64,000 bases of DNA from CAYUYM01 sp964449305 (GTDB lineage: Bacteria > Bacteroidota > Ignavibacteria > SZUA-365 > CAYQST01), in NCBI GenBank assembly GCA_964449305.1, contig CAYUYM010000002.1, positions 27,442 to 91,441 on the forward strand, given 5' to 3'. Positions 8,875 to 17,541 of the stretch are shown here, piece after piece (position 1 is the stretch's first letter; every line of letters begins with the position of its first letter). Made by a program: the position numbers and the translations under genes. Under the pieces are notes generated by a model. The model had not been told where the DNA came from, ran no database searches, and saw nothing but the letters and a program-made list of their open reading frames with translations.

Positions 8875-9829
8875 AGCCGGCGCCAGCTTTCGGATCGCCC
8901 ACATCTCCGATCCGCATCTCAGCCGGAGATACTACCGGGAACACATCAAATCCCTGAAGATCCTCCTCAGGAGGATGCTCGATGCCGGATGCGATCACGT
9001 TGTCATCTCCGGCGACATCGTCTCCACCGCCGACCCGGACGACTACCATCTGGCCCGTGAGATCTTCGCCTCATTCGGTCTTCTGCGACCGGAACGACTC
9101 ACCATGGTTCCGGGGAACCACGACATCTTCGGTGGTCCCCACCGCGCTGTCGACGTGTTGAGTTTCCCCCATCACATCCGTGCCGTCGATCATCGGCGGA
9201 TGATGAACCTGTACGCGGAGGCATTTGCTGAAACCTTTGTCGGAGCCACGCGGCTGTCACCTGCCACCCTGTTCCCCTGTGTCAAGCAGGTGGGACCATT
9301 CGCGCTTCTGTGCCTCAACTCCGTCCCGCACTGGTCGTTGAAACGCAACCCACTCGGAAGCAACGGGGACTTCGATGAGGATCACCAGTCGGTGCTTGCA
9401 GATCCGGCCCTCTCTGCCCGCTGGCACGGGCTGATCCCGGTCGCGGTGATGCACCATCATTTCCACGACATTCATGACGACGCGCATGGGAGCACGTGGT
9501 GGGCCCGGATCGAGTCTCGCACCATGCGCATGCGCAGGCGGCGGAGAACGCTGCAGATGTTCCACGCCCGCGGCATCAGGGCGGTGCTGCATGGCCATGT
9601 GCACCGCAACGACGTGTATCACCTCGGTGGACTCGTGCTTGCCAACGGCGCTGGTGCGGTGTGTGACGATCCGGTCCGGATGCTGAAATACAACATCCTG
9701 TCGGCAACGGATGATGGCGTGCAGATCACCACGCGCATCCTGGATGTCCCCTACCAGGCCGATGCCCAATCCCGACCGATTCACTCATTCACGACCATTC
9801 CTTCCCTCCCACAGACAACAGGGTCCTGA
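8810..9829 (+). CDS. Calcineurin-like metallophosphoesterase
   Basis: A 339-residue metallophosphatase with all dinuclear-metal motifs in order: HISDPHL, VISGDIV, VPGNHDIF, MHHHFHD and LHGHVHRND. The start at 8810 is preceded by GAGG at 9 nt and lies inside the end of the glycosyltransferase gene; an ATG at 8801 is possible but too close to that site. It sits between a lipid-type glycosyltransferase and a HAD phosphatase and so probably dephosphorylates or cleaves a phosphodiester in the same pathway (inference). No signal peptide, so cytoplasmic. Confidence 0.88.
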   Translation: MGVPDPATGEGGLPPLPSRLHEAGASFRIAHISDPHLSRRYYREHIKSLKILLRRMLDAGCDHVVISGDIVSTADPDDYHLAREIFASFGLLRPERLTMVPGNHDIFGGPHRAVDVLSFPHHIRAVDHRRMMNLYAEAFAETFVGATRLSPATLFPCVKQVGPFALLCLNSVPHWSLKRNPLGSNGDFDEDHQSVLADPALSARWHGLIPVAVMHHHFHDIHDDAHGSTWWARIESRTMRMRRRRRTLQMFHARGIRAVLHGHVHRNDVYHLGGLVLANGAGAVCDDPVRMLKYNILSATDDGVQITTRILDVPYQADAQSRPIHSFTTIPSLPQTTGS

Positions 9830-9831
9830 CC

Positions 9832-10641
9832 ATGCGCCTCTCCATGTCCGATATCCTGCATCGCATTCGATCCTTTTCGGTGCTCCGTGATCATTCTTCA
9901 GATCGCATCGCCGTCTTCGACCTCGATCACACGCTCATTGATGCGGATCTCGGCGAAGCCGTCCTTGCGGTGCTGCTCTGTCGTGGCGAGAAGGTGGGCA
10001 TCACCTGGGAGACCTACATCCAGACCCGGCAGATCGATCCCCCGACGGCATACCGCGATGCGGTTGCAGCAATGGGTGGGCTGCCTGAGATCAATCTCCG
10101 CTCCGCCACGGCGGAGGTCCTCACCACACGCCGGGCGGCGATTGACTTCGGGAACGTGTCCGTCCCCGTTCCCCGACCGCAACCCTGGGCGAGGGGGTTT
10201 CTGGCCGGGCTTCGTGAGATGGGGATGCCGACGCACGTCATCACCGCCACCGCCCACATCTCCGCCGTCATGGCATGCCGCTACCATTTCGGGCTGGACC
10301 ATGATCATGTGCACGGCGTGCGGCAGTTGGTGAAGCGCTCCCGCCTGACGGACTGCCTCATCGAGCCGGCACCAATCGGCCAGGGCAAGGTGGATGTGTA
10401 TTTGTCGACGATCGGTGATGAGCGGCCCCTCGTTGTCGCCACCGACAGTCTGCTGGATCTGCCGCTGATGCAGTTCTGTGATCCGGCGGGTCTCGCGTTG
10501 TGGGCGGGCAACGCGGAGGACGGCGGGATCGCGCGTGCCCTGGTCGGAGTCCGGGAGTTTGTCCGCATCCCTGGCGGGATGACCGGGATGTCGCATGATA
10601 CTCGCCGTCCGGTGACCGCAGGTGCCATGCGTCGCGGGTGA
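9832..10641 (+). CDS. HAD-superfamily subclass IB phosphatase
   Basis: A 269-residue HAD-IB hydrolase (phosphoserine-phosphatase-like). Motif I is FDLDHTLIDAD, motif II VITATAHISAV, a Lys lies in GQGKVD and motif IV is VVATDSLLDLPLM. The ATG is 2 nt after the stop of the metallophosphoesterase, so this is the third gene of one transcription unit (7690-10641). Subclass IB enzymes often act on phosphorylated small molecules or glycerol/lipid phosphates; the substrate here is unknown. Confidence 0.85.
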   Translation: MRLSMSDILHRIRSFSVLRDHSSDRIAVFDLDHTLIDADLGEAVLAVLLCRGEKVGITWETYIQTRQIDPPTAYRDAVAAMGGLPEINLRSATAEVLTTRRAAIDFGNVSVPVPRPQPWARGFLAGLREMGMPTHVITATAHISAVMACRYHFGLDHDHVHGVRQLVKRSRLTDCLIEPAPIGQGKVDVYLSTIGDERPLVVATDSLLDLPLMQFCDPAGLALWAGNAEDGGIARALVGVREFVRIPGGMTGMSHDTRRPVTAGAMRRG

Positions 10642-10714
10642 CGCGGGCGCGGCGCGGACCATGCGTCGGCGAGCGGATTTGCGTACCTTCGTCTTCGACA
10701 TCTGCGGAGCCCTC

Positions 10715-11299
10715 ATGCCCACACCGGAAATCCTGACACAACGACTGATCCTGAACGCTCTGCGGCGGGAGGATGCTGCTGCGGTGTTCGCCTACCGCGC
10801 TGATCCGGAGGTGCAGCGCCACCAGTCCTGGGCACCGGCCTCCGTGGAGGAGGTCGCCCCCTTTCTGATCGGGGATGCACCGACGCAGCCGGGCACGCCG
10901 GGAACGTGGTTTCAATTCGGGATCCGGCTGCGGGCATCGGGTGCGCTGATTGGTGACCTCGGCGTCCACACAGATGCAGACGATTCACGCCAGGCCGAGC
11001 TGGGCATCACCATCGCCCCCTGGGAGCAGCGCAGGGGCCTCGGCTCCGAGGCGCTCGCGGGGATGATCACCTGGTTGTTCACAACACGCAACCTGCACCG
11101 CATCCATGCGTCGGTGGACCCGCGCAACACGGGATCGGTTGCCATGCTCCGGCGTGTCGGATTGCGCCAGGAGGCGCACTTCCACCGGAGCCTGTGGTTC
11201 AAGGGGGAGTGGGCGGATGACCTCGTCTTCGCCGTGCTCGCATCCGAATGGACGGCACGCTTCTCAGGCATGGAATCGCTGTCAGGAATACACGCGTAG
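10715..11299 (+). CDS. GNAT-family N-acetyltransferase (RimJ/RimL type)
   Basis: A 194-residue acetyltransferase of the Acetyltransf_3/RimJ-RimL group. It starts TPEILTQRLIL, has the strand ALIGDLGVHTD, the acetyl-CoA loop EQRRGLGSEAL and the C-terminal element VDPRNTGSVAMLRRVGL. The ATG at 10715 is chosen because upstream residues are unlike the family. A TACCTTCG element 23 nt before the start could be a Bacteroidota-type -7 box. Its last 18 nt overlap the end of the convergent aminotransferase gene. The target (protein N-terminus or small amine) is unknown. Confidence 0.85.
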   Translation: MPTPEILTQRLILNALRREDAAAVFAYRADPEVQRHQSWAPASVEEVAPFLIGDAPTQPGTPGTWFQFGIRLRASGALIGDLGVHTDADDSRQAELGITIAPWEQRRGLGSEALAGMITWLFTTRNLHRIHASVDPRNTGSVAMLRRVGLRQEAHFHRSLWFKGEWADDLVFAVLASEWTARFSGMESLSGIHA

Positions 11300-13231
11300 G
11301 ACCGCCGCCTCCACGAACGCGTCGATCCGCTCCTGTGCCACCTCGAAGCGCACGGCGCCGGGGCCGTCGCCTCGGCCACGCATGCGCAGGATCGCCTCCA
11401 GCGTCTGAAGGAACACATCCACATCCCGCTCGTTGTTCTCAATGCCAAGGCTCGCGCGCACAACGCCCATGAAGCGGAACCGGGGGGCGATGTGCTGGAT
11501 CACCCATTGCAGCCGCTGCACCATGGGCGGGATCCCGAGCATGTGCTTGACAAGGATGTGTGCGCAGTGGCAGCCGTAGCGGACACCGATACCGCCGTGG
11601 GCGGCAAGCTCCCGGGCGATGCTGCGAGGCATCCTGCCCTTCACATCGAAGGCGATCACCCCCACCTTGCGCGCGTACAGCGGGGAGTCCGGATCCGCGA
11701 TGCCGAACACCCGCACACCGGAGATCTGCGAGAGGCCTCGCAGCATCCGCGTGGTCAGCGCCCGTTCACTGTCGCGGATCACCTCCATGCCGATGCGCTG
11801 GAGCAGCGCCAGCGCGCGTCCAAGCGCGGCGATGCCTGCAGCGTTTTCCGTGCCGGATGCGTGGATCGCGTCCATCTCAGCGGCACCGTACTTCAACAGC
11901 CCCGAACGCACCACGAGGGCACCGGAGCCGAACGGGGCGTAGACTTTGTGCGCGGAGAAGGCGAGGGCATCGATGCCATCGCGGCGCATGTCCACACGGC
12001 CATGGGCCACAAGCTGGGCGCCATCCACCATGATGAGTGCCCCATGGCGGTGGGCCAGGGCTGCTGCTGCGGCGACGTCGTTGCAGCTTCCGAGCACGTT
12101 GGACGCGCCGCTCATGGTGACGAGCACGATGCGCTTTCTGCCGAACCGGTGTTCCACATTGTGCTCACGCAGCACGGTCTCCATCGCAGCCAGATCCACG
12201 AAGCCGTCGGAATCCACCCCCAGGCGGATGATGGAATGCCCGGGCAGGAGGCGCCATGGCAGGTCGTTCGACGAGTGCTCCAGGAGGGTGGTGAGGATCA
12301 CCGGCTCGGCATCCGGCTGGACGGTGCGCCCGATGCTGCCTGCCATGAGGGTGACCGCCTCGGTGGTGTTCATCGTGAAGAGCACATCGTACTGCCCGGC
12401 CGGGGCGCCCAGCATGTCGGCACAGATCGCCGAGGCATTGCGCACCACGGCATGGCGCGCCTCATCCGGCAGACGCAGCGTCTCCCGGAATGCGTCCCAC
12501 ACCGGGGCGAAAGTGCGCGTGCTGGCGCTGTTGTCGAGGTTGATGGCACGCGCCTCACCGGAGGACGTGGGGACGCGCAGGTCGCCGCCGATGAGCGAGT
12601 CGCGCAGCCGCTGCCGCAGGGCGTCGCCTGCGTCCGGCTCCAAAACGCCGAAATGATGGAGATCGGGAGGCGACGCATGCCCGTCCGACGCATGGGGGAG
12701 GGCCGTCACTTCATGGCGCCGCAGCAGTTGGAGCGCGCGGGCGAAGGCGATGACGTTGATGATGGCCGGCGTGCCTGCCTCGAAACGGTCGGGGGCATCG
12801 GCCCAGATCACCCAGTCCGGTGCCATGAGCTTGGTGGTGCCCCCGCCCGCCTGTGATGGAACGCCCGTGGGCAGCGCCGTCCGCAGCACCACGAGCGCAT
12901 GCACGCCGAGGGCGAGACCGATGTCGGCGCTCGAAAGGTGGATCACCTGGCCCGGTGCGATCACCGCTTCCAGCGCGTCCGCACCACGCCTGGAGCAGAA
13001 GAGCACAACGTGGTGCCTTCCATCGAGGCCCAGGTGACGGAGGACGATGTCTCGCGCGTGTTCGTAGAGGCGTGTCGAAACAAGGGAATTGTGTCCGCTG
13101 CCGCGATGGACATTGCAGTAGGTGCGCAGCGCCGTGTGGATGCTCTGCTCGAGGGCCCGGACGATGTCCATGTCCCGCGCAGTGGTGTCCGTGATGGAGG
13201 GGAGGGGTGCTGTCTGATGCGGATCGTTCAT
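11282..13231 (-). CDS. Two-part class V aminotransferase / cysteine-desulfurase-like protein
   Basis: A 649-residue PLP enzyme, far longer than the usual 400. Residues about 230-620 form a complete class V domain: INLDNSAST, MNTTEAVTLM, MVDGAQ, the PLP Lys429 in FSAHKVYAPFGSGAL, and Cys554/Cys556 in VRYGCHCAH at the position of the SufS/IscS active cysteine. Residues about 25-175 look like a shrunken second copy. This copy has the opening NVHRGSGHNSLVSTR segment and the late segment DRFEAGTPAIINVIAFA, but the cofactor-binding centre and lysine between them are missing. It may be a desulfurase, isopenicillin-epimerase-like or kynureninase-like enzyme. No suf/isc genes are nearby. Confidence 0.8.
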   Translation of the reverse strand: MNDPHQTAPLPSITDTTARDMDIVRALEQSIHTALRTYCNVHRGSGHNSLVSTRLYEHARDIVLRHLGLDGRHHVVLFCSRRGADALEAVIAPGQVIHLSSADIGLALGVHALVVLRTALPTGVPSQAGGGTTKLMAPDWVIWADAPDRFEAGTPAIINVIAFARALQLLRRHEVTALPHASDGHASPPDLHHFGVLEPDAGDALRQRLRDSLIGGDLRVPTSSGEARAINLDNSASTRTFAPVWDAFRETLRLPDEARHAVVRNASAICADMLGAPAGQYDVLFTMNTTEAVTLMAGSIGRTVQPDAEPVILTTLLEHSSNDLPWRLLPGHSIIRLGVDSDGFVDLAAMETVLREHNVEHRFGRKRIVLVTMSGASNVLGSCNDVAAAAALAHRHGALIMVDGAQLVAHGRVDMRRDGIDALAFSAHKVYAPFGSGALVVRSGLLKYGAAEMDAIHASGTENAAGIAALGRALALLQRIGMEVIRDSERALTTRMLRGLSQISGVRVFGIADPDSPLYARKVGVIAFDVKGRMPRSIARELAAHGGIGVRYGCHCAHILVKHMLGIPPMVQRLQWVIQHIAPRFRFMGVVRASLGIENNERDVDVFLQTLEAILRMRGRGDGPGAVRFEVAQERIDAFVEAAVLRVYS

Positions 13232-13743
13232 GCTGCGTTCGATCTCCGAGGTTCGTGAATGCCGTTGCCGATGTCAATGAGCCTGTTCAACGTCATCCCG
13301 CGCCCGATGTTTCACCCCGTGGCATGTTCGGAGAAACCCGGGATGGTGCAACGTCCGCGTCACGCGATGAAAGGCGGCGGCGATGGCAGGGATGCATGAG
13401 CGGGGTCCTGCCACAACCCGGTGACGTGCGACGATGCATGTCGGCGCGGAGCCGTATACATCACCATGGGCGCTCCGGAACCGAGCCCACCGCGCGTCGA
13501 TCATCCTCCAATGTTGTGACAGTACGCAGCATCACGGTGCGGGAGAGCCTCCCAGTACGTGCATGGCAACGCAGGCATGGCGAACACGTGCGTGAATGCG
13601 TCGCATATGTCAGGCATTCGGATGTACATTTGGAAAGGCCGGTTGCGGCATGAACATCATCGTGAGCATCACCATGAAACCGGGGCTCATTCCACCAAAT
13701 CCCAGGTTGACCGTGAGGCGTTTCATCGAGAAAGCATCTATCG
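13232..13743. other. Intergenic region of about 510 nt, no gene seen
   Basis: This stretch lies upstream of the minus-strand aminotransferase gene and downstream of the tRNA. Open frames across it are Arg/Ser/His-rich, match no family and have no convincing ribosome site. It presumably carries the promoter of the aminotransferase gene. No repeat, hairpin with T-tract or riboswitch was recognised. Confidence 0.5.
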
Positions 13744-13817
13744 TGGGCCCTGCCGGACTTGAACCAGCGACCAATGGATTATGAGTCCACCGCTCTGACC
13801 AACTGAGCTAAGGGCCC
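13744..13817 (-). tRNA. tRNA-Ile2 (anticodon CAU, lysidine-type)
   Basis: A 74-nt cloverleaf is readable on the minus strand: acceptor GGGCCCT/AGGGCCC, D arm GCTC...GAGC, anticodon arm GTGGA-CTCATAA-TCCAT, and T arm GCTGG-TTCAAGT-CCGGC. The anticodon is CAT. C4-G69 and C5-G68 and the TTGGTCGCTGGTTCAAGTCC half match known Ile2 tRNAs that TilS modifies to read AUA, rather than elongator Met. No initiator-type C1-A72 mismatch is present. The CCA end is not encoded. Elongator Met remains the alternative. Confidence 0.88.
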
Positions 13818-14026
13818 GCAAGCGGATCACCAAGATACGCCCGACAGGGCGGAAAATCAATGGCGTGACTCTCCAGATGCCATCTCCACCTCTCCGCTTC
13901 GATTCCGCCCTCAGGATGATGCCCCCGCGGCCTGGAACTCGAATGCCGTGGAATGCCGTTTCCCATGGTGGCTGCCGTGCAGCCGGGGGACACCTCCCAA
14001 CAGTTCACTTCATCACAGGAGCACAC

Positions 14027-14242
14027 ATGTCGACCAAAATCTCCATCCTCAACAACGGCCCGCTCATTGTCGAGGGCCAGGTCTCTCTCGCTGATGGTGC
14101 CGGCAAGGAATTCGGGCTGGCCGGCCGTGAAAAGATCTTCCTCTGCCGCTGCGGCCACTCCACGAAGAAGCCGTTCTGCGATGGCGCCCACAAAGCCAAG
14201 GGCTTCGAGGACGCCTGCCAGGCCTACGACATCAACGCCTGA
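14027..14242 (+). CDS. Small CDGSH iron-sulfur domain protein
   Basis: A 71-residue protein consisting almost entirely of one CDGSH-type [2Fe-2S] domain. The 3Cys-1His ligand set is CRCGHSTKKPFCDGAH (about residues 40-55). The N-terminal half (ISILNNGPLIVEGQVSL) is the strand pair seen in bacterial CDGSH/mitoNEET-like proteins. The start has CAGGAG 6 nt upstream. It stands alone between a tRNA and ridA and is followed by a GC-rich hairpin. The role is probably electron transfer or Fe-S/redox sensing; the partner is unknown. Confidence 0.92.
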   Translation: MSTKISILNNGPLIVEGQVSLADGAGKEFGLAGREKIFLCRCGHSTKKPFCDGAHKAKGFEDACQAYDINA

Positions 14243-14265
14243 TCCACGGGACCGCCTTCAATGGC

Positions 14266-14304
14266 GACGCCGTCGGTGCGGATTGTGACCGCGCCGACGG
14301 CGTC
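14266..14304 (+). terminator. Strong GC-rich hairpin after the CDGSH gene (terminator-like, no T-tract)
   Basis: A 16-bp stem (14266-14281 with 14289-14304, one G-T pair) around a 7-nt loop lies 23 nt past the CDGSH stop and 24 nt before the convergent ridA stop. There is no run of T on either side, so termination may need help, or it may serve as an mRNA 3' stabiliser for both genes. Confidence 0.55.
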
Positions 14305-14327
14305 GTGCATTGGGTGCCTGCGCCGTG

Positions 14328-14717
14328 TCAGCCTTTAACGGCGATGCAGGCGATCTCGACAAGGCCGTCCTTCGGCAGGCGGGCCACTTCCACCGCCGCG
14401 CGGCTGGGGGGATCGGCGGTGAAGTATCCCGCATAGATCGCGTTCATGGCAGCGAAGTCGTTCATGTCCTTGAGATACACCGTGCAGGCCACCACGTCTC
14501 CAAACGTGCAACCCGCTGCGTCGAGAATGGCGGCGAGGTTCTTCAGGGCACGGTCGGTCTGTTCCTGCACACCACCCTCCACAAAGCTGCCGGTGGCGGG
14601 GTCGAGCCCGAGCTGACCGGAGACAAAGACCATGTTTCCCGCGATGTTGGCCTGGCTGTAGGGACCGAGCGCGGCGGGAGCGGATGCGGTTGCGACGATT
14701 TCACGATGATGCGACAT
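14328..14717 (-). CDS. RidA-family protein (reactive enamine/imine deaminase)
   Basis: A 129-residue RidA/YjgF/UK114 protein, normal length. Family signatures are APAALGPYSQAN at the start, MVFVSGQLGLDPATG, and DPPSRAAVEVARLP with the conserved Arg that binds the carboxylate of the imine substrate (about residue 105), then VEIACIA. It hydrolyses 2-aminoacrylate-type intermediates released by PLP enzymes. AGGAG precedes the ATG; 35 upstream in-frame residues are not family-like and were excluded. Monocistronic. Confidence 0.93.
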   Translation of the reverse strand: MSHHREIVATASAPAALGPYSQANIAGNMVFVSGQLGLDPATGSFVEGGVQEQTDRALKNLAAILDAAGCTFGDVVACTVYLKDMNDFAAMNAIYAGYFTADPPSRAAVEVARLPKDGLVEIACIAVKG

Positions 14718-14886
14718 GGGGGACTCCTGTGTTGTTCGATGCGGTGGACAGCGCTCGTGGCTGCATGTCCGCAAGTTTTCACTTTTCGACCGATCATGCA
14801 ACACACATGGCTTGCAGGTCACAACCCCGGCATCGTAACTTGTCAGCCCTGCCCGTCCACCCTTTCATCCGAAAATCCGTCCCCCC

Positions 14887-15582
14887 ATGATCCAACTCAC
14901 TGCCGAAGAAGTCCGCGTCGCGGGTGCGCTCATCGAGAAAAGCCAGGCGACACCGGAATACTACCCGATGACGGTCAATGCCCTCATCTCCGCCTGCAAC
15001 CAGAAATCCAGCCGCGATCCCGTCGTCTCCTACAGCGATGACACGGTGGAGTACGTCCTCGAATCACTGCGCGACAAGGGTCTCTCGGCGATGGTGTCGG
15101 GCACGGGGCGCGTCGTCCGGCACACGCACCGCTTCGGCAACACGGGGCTCGGACTCACGCCTGCGCAGTGCGCCGCGCTCTCGCTCGTCATGCTCCGCGG
15201 CCCACAGACGGCCTCGGAGATCCGGACAAAGACGGAGCGCCAGTTCCGCTTCCCCAGCCTCGAGTTCACCCAGGAGGTCATCGCCGGCCTCACCGGCGGC
15301 GAGGATCCCTTCCTGGAGGAGGCGCCGCGCCGGCCCGGGCAGAAGGAGGCCCGCTTCCGCCACCGCTTCCATCCGCATGCCGACGAGGCGCCGCTGCAGG
15401 TCGCCGTCGTCGCCACGCCGTCCATCCTCGACGAGGTCACCGCACTGCGCGGCCGCATCGAACGCATCGAACGCTTCCTGCACGAACTCGGCTTCGCGGC
15501 ACCATCCGACGCGGGCGGCGATGCCGGCATGGACGCAACGCCACCGCCCGCGGACGATGCGGGTGGGGAAGAGGAGATGTAG
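14887..15582 (+). CDS. YceH-like protein (DUF480)
   Basis: A 231-residue protein of the DUF480/YceH family. The N-terminal half (IQLTAEEVRVAGALIEKSQ, then YPMTVNALISACNQKSSRDPV) and a second winged-helix-like half (LTPAQCAALSLVMLRGPQT) give the two tandem winged-helix domains of the family. The last 60 residues are low-complexity plus a predicted coiled helix (LRGRIERIERFLHEL). The function of the family is not settled. It is convergent with queC, 22 nt apart. Confidence 0.85.
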   Translation: MIQLTAEEVRVAGALIEKSQATPEYYPMTVNALISACNQKSSRDPVVSYSDDTVEYVLESLRDKGLSAMVSGTGRVVRHTHRFGNTGLGLTPAQCAALSLVMLRGPQTASEIRTKTERQFRFPSLEFTQEVIAGLTGGEDPFLEEAPRRPGQKEARFRHRFHPHADEAPLQVAVVATPSILDEVTALRGRIERIERFLHELGFAAPSDAGGDAGMDATPPPADDAGGEEEM

Positions 15583-15604
15583 GAGGGAAATCGGTCCGTC
15601 GGGA

Positions 15605-16339
15605 TCAGCCTTCGGCGCGTACACCCAGCAGCGCGTCGGCGGGCATCCGCTCATAGGCGATGGGATCATCGTGTCCCGCGCGGCGGAAGCCGCGGAGACG
15701 CAGCACACAGGATTCACACACACCGCAGGCGCTGTCCTCATTCTTGTAACAGCTCCACGTGAGCTGCAGGGGCGCGCCGATCTCCAGCCCCGTGCGGACG
15801 ATCTCCGCCTTCGACATGGCTATCAGCGGCGTGTGAATCACCAGGGGATGTTCATACTTCGTGCCGGTCTCGATCACCCGTTGATACGCATCATAGAAAC
15901 TCTTCCGGCAGTCGGGGTAGCCGGAGGAATCCTCCTCCACCGCGCCGATGTACACCGCTTCAGCGCCCAGCACCTCGGCCCAGCTCACCGCAATGCCGAG
16001 CATGTTGCCATTGCGGAAGGGGACGTAGGTGTTCGGAATGCCCTGCGGCCCCGTGCCGGCATCGGCGATTGCAAGATGCGTGTCGACGAGACTCGAGCCG
16101 CCGATGCGGGCCAGATGCTCGATGGAGACCACCATCCGCAGCGCGGGGGCCACGCGGTAGTGATCCGCGATCTCGTTGAAGGCCCGCAGTTCGCGTGCCT
16201 GCGTCCGCTGCCCGTAGTTGATGTGCAGTGCCGCCAGTGTGAAATCCCGGTCCGCCAGCCCGGCGCACACGCAGGAATCCATCCCGCCGCTGATCAGCAC
16301 AACGGCGAGCGGTTTTTCGGACGTGGACATGGTGCTCAT
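15605..16339 (-). CDS. queC: 7-cyano-7-deazaguanine (preQ0) synthase QueC
   Basis: A 244-residue QueC. The PP-loop ATP-binding motif LISGGMDSC lies near residue 18, followed by HINYGQR, TYVPFRNGNM and the C-terminal zinc site C-x8-C-x2-C-x2-C (CYKNEDSACGVCESC). It converts 7-carboxy-7-deazaguanine plus ammonia to preQ0 using ATP. Its ATG overlaps the queF stop in an ATGA junction, so it is the last gene of queE-queF-queC. Confidence 0.95.
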   Translation of the reverse strand: MSTMSTSEKPLAVVLISGGMDSCVCAGLADRDFTLAALHINYGQRTQARELRAFNEIADHYRVAPALRMVVSIEHLARIGGSSLVDTHLAIADAGTGPQGIPNTYVPFRNGNMLGIAVSWAEVLGAEAVYIGAVEEDSSGYPDCRKSFYDAYQRVIETGTKYEHPLVIHTPLIAMSKAEIVRTGLEIGAPLQLTWSCYKNEDSACGVCESCVLRLRGFRRAGHDDPIAYERMPADALLGVRAEG

Positions 16340-16680
16340 TCGGGCTTCGTGTATTCCACCTCGATGATGGAATGAATGCCGCCGCGTGTGTTGAAGCGCC
16401 CACTCACCTTCATGTACCTCGGCTGGCAGACACCCACGAGGTCGTCGAGGATCTCGTTGACAGCCGTCTCGAAGTAGATGCCCTTGTTGCGGAAGTCAAG
16501 ATAGTAGTACTTCAGCGACTTCAGCTCGATGCACAGCGCGTCGGGAATGTAGTGGACGGTGATCGTCGCGAAGTCCGGCAACCCGGTCATCGGACAGACG
16601 GAGGTGAACTCCGGATTCACGTGCGTGATCTCGTAGTTGCGCCGGGGGTATTTGTTCTCAAAGACGTCGATGGTGGCCAC
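16336..16680 (-). CDS. queF: NADPH-dependent preQ0 reductase QueF (short form)
   Basis: A 114-residue unimodular QueF (YkvM type). The nucleophile Cys is in TSVCPMTGLPDFATI (about residue 29), the catalytic Asp follows in the same motif, and the NADPH-linked element ELKSLKYYYLDFRNKGI and the C-terminal Glu (HSIIEVEY) are in place. It reduces the nitrile of preQ0 to preQ1 for queuosine in tRNA. It starts with GTG, with AAGGA 5 nt upstream. The presence of QueF means the pathway ends in queuosine and not only in preQ0 DNA modification. Confidence 0.95.
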   Translation of the reverse strand: MATIDVFENKYPRRNYEITHVNPEFTSVCPMTGLPDFATITVHYIPDALCIELKSLKYYYLDFRNKGIYFETAVNEILDDLVGVCQPRYMKVSGRFNTRGGIHSIIEVEYTKPE

Positions 16681-16806
16681 GGGGGTCCTTCAATTGTGAA
16701 ACACTGCGGCAATAGTACGACCTGTCCCGTGCACGACGCAAGGCACAGGGTTCGATGACTGTGGGTGAACCGAAGCGGGTGATGGGGGCGATGCGTCCTG
16801 CCGGTG

Positions 16807-17463
16807 TCACACGCCGCGGGCGTCCGGATCCCAGATGAACTTGTGCATCTGAAGCTGCATGCGTACAGGAAGTCCGTCGCGGAGGATCCACGCCGCCAGG
16901 CCCCGTGCCTGGAGCGAGCCGAACACGGGGGACAGGATGATCTCGTCGCAGTGGCTCCCAAGGTTGTGGTCCATGATGAAGGACCGCGCCCACAGGTAGT
17001 CCGCCTCATCGGCGAGGACGAACTTCACCTCGTCTCCCCGTTTGAGGTGATCGATGTTGGCCAGCCTGTTGCGCTTCATCATGCCGGAACCGGGGCATTT
17101 CACATCCATGATGACGACGACGCGCGGATCGACCGCGGAGATGTCGACGTGCCCGCCCGTCTCGACGGCAACCGTGCAACCCTGATCGCAGAGAGCGGTG
17201 AGCAGCACGAATGCCGCCGGCTGCTCCAGCGGTTCCCCGCCCGTCAGCTCCACGAAGCGGCATGGGGCATGCATCGCCACCTCGGCGAGCACCGCGTCGA
17301 TGGTCATCGATCGGACCATTTCACGATGGTCGAGCGCATAGGGCGTGTCGCACCAGGTGCAGCGCAGACCGCAGCCCTGAAGCCGCACAAACACGCACGG
17401 AAGCCCGGCGCGTGAGCCCTCGCCCTGGATGCTGAGGAAGATTTCGTTGATGGAGATGGTCAT
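16807..17463 (-). CDS. queE: 7-carboxy-7-deazaguanine synthase QueE (radical SAM)
   Basis: A 218-residue radical-SAM enzyme. It opens with the QueE signature NEIFLSIQGEGSRAGLPCVF, then the cluster motif C-x3-C-x2-C (CGLRCTWCDTPYA) at about residues 31-38, then VELTGGEPLEQ. It makes CDG from 6-carboxytetrahydropterin. The ATG at 17463 starts the family N-terminus; 31 extra in-frame residues upstream are not conserved. It lies 126 nt before queF on the same strand. The QueD partner is not in this window. Confidence 0.94.
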   Translation of the reverse strand: MTISINEIFLSIQGEGSRAGLPCVFVRLQGCGLRCTWCDTPYALDHREMVRSMTIDAVLAEVAMHAPCRFVELTGGEPLEQPAAFVLLTALCDQGCTVAVETGGHVDISAVDPRVVVIMDVKCPGSGMMKRNRLANIDHLKRGDEVKFVLADEADYLWARSFIMDHNLGSHCDEIILSPVFGSLQARGLAAWILRDGLPVRMQLQMHKFIWDPDARGV

Positions 17464-17541
17464 GGGTATCGCTCCGTGGCTCGACAATCGTGCGGAATTT
17501 ACTATTTTCTCCTCATGTTGTTCCATCGTCGCCCATGCCCC

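Noticed and set aside
13207..13653. A 148-codon plus-strand frame upstream of the aminotransferase gene
   Set aside because: Arg/Ser/His-rich composition, starts inside the antisense of a real gene, no ribosome site or family.
13744..13817. Initiator tRNA-Met
   Set aside because: The acceptor stem is fully paired at position 1-72 and the anticodon stem lacks the three G-C pairs of initiators; features fit Ile2 better.
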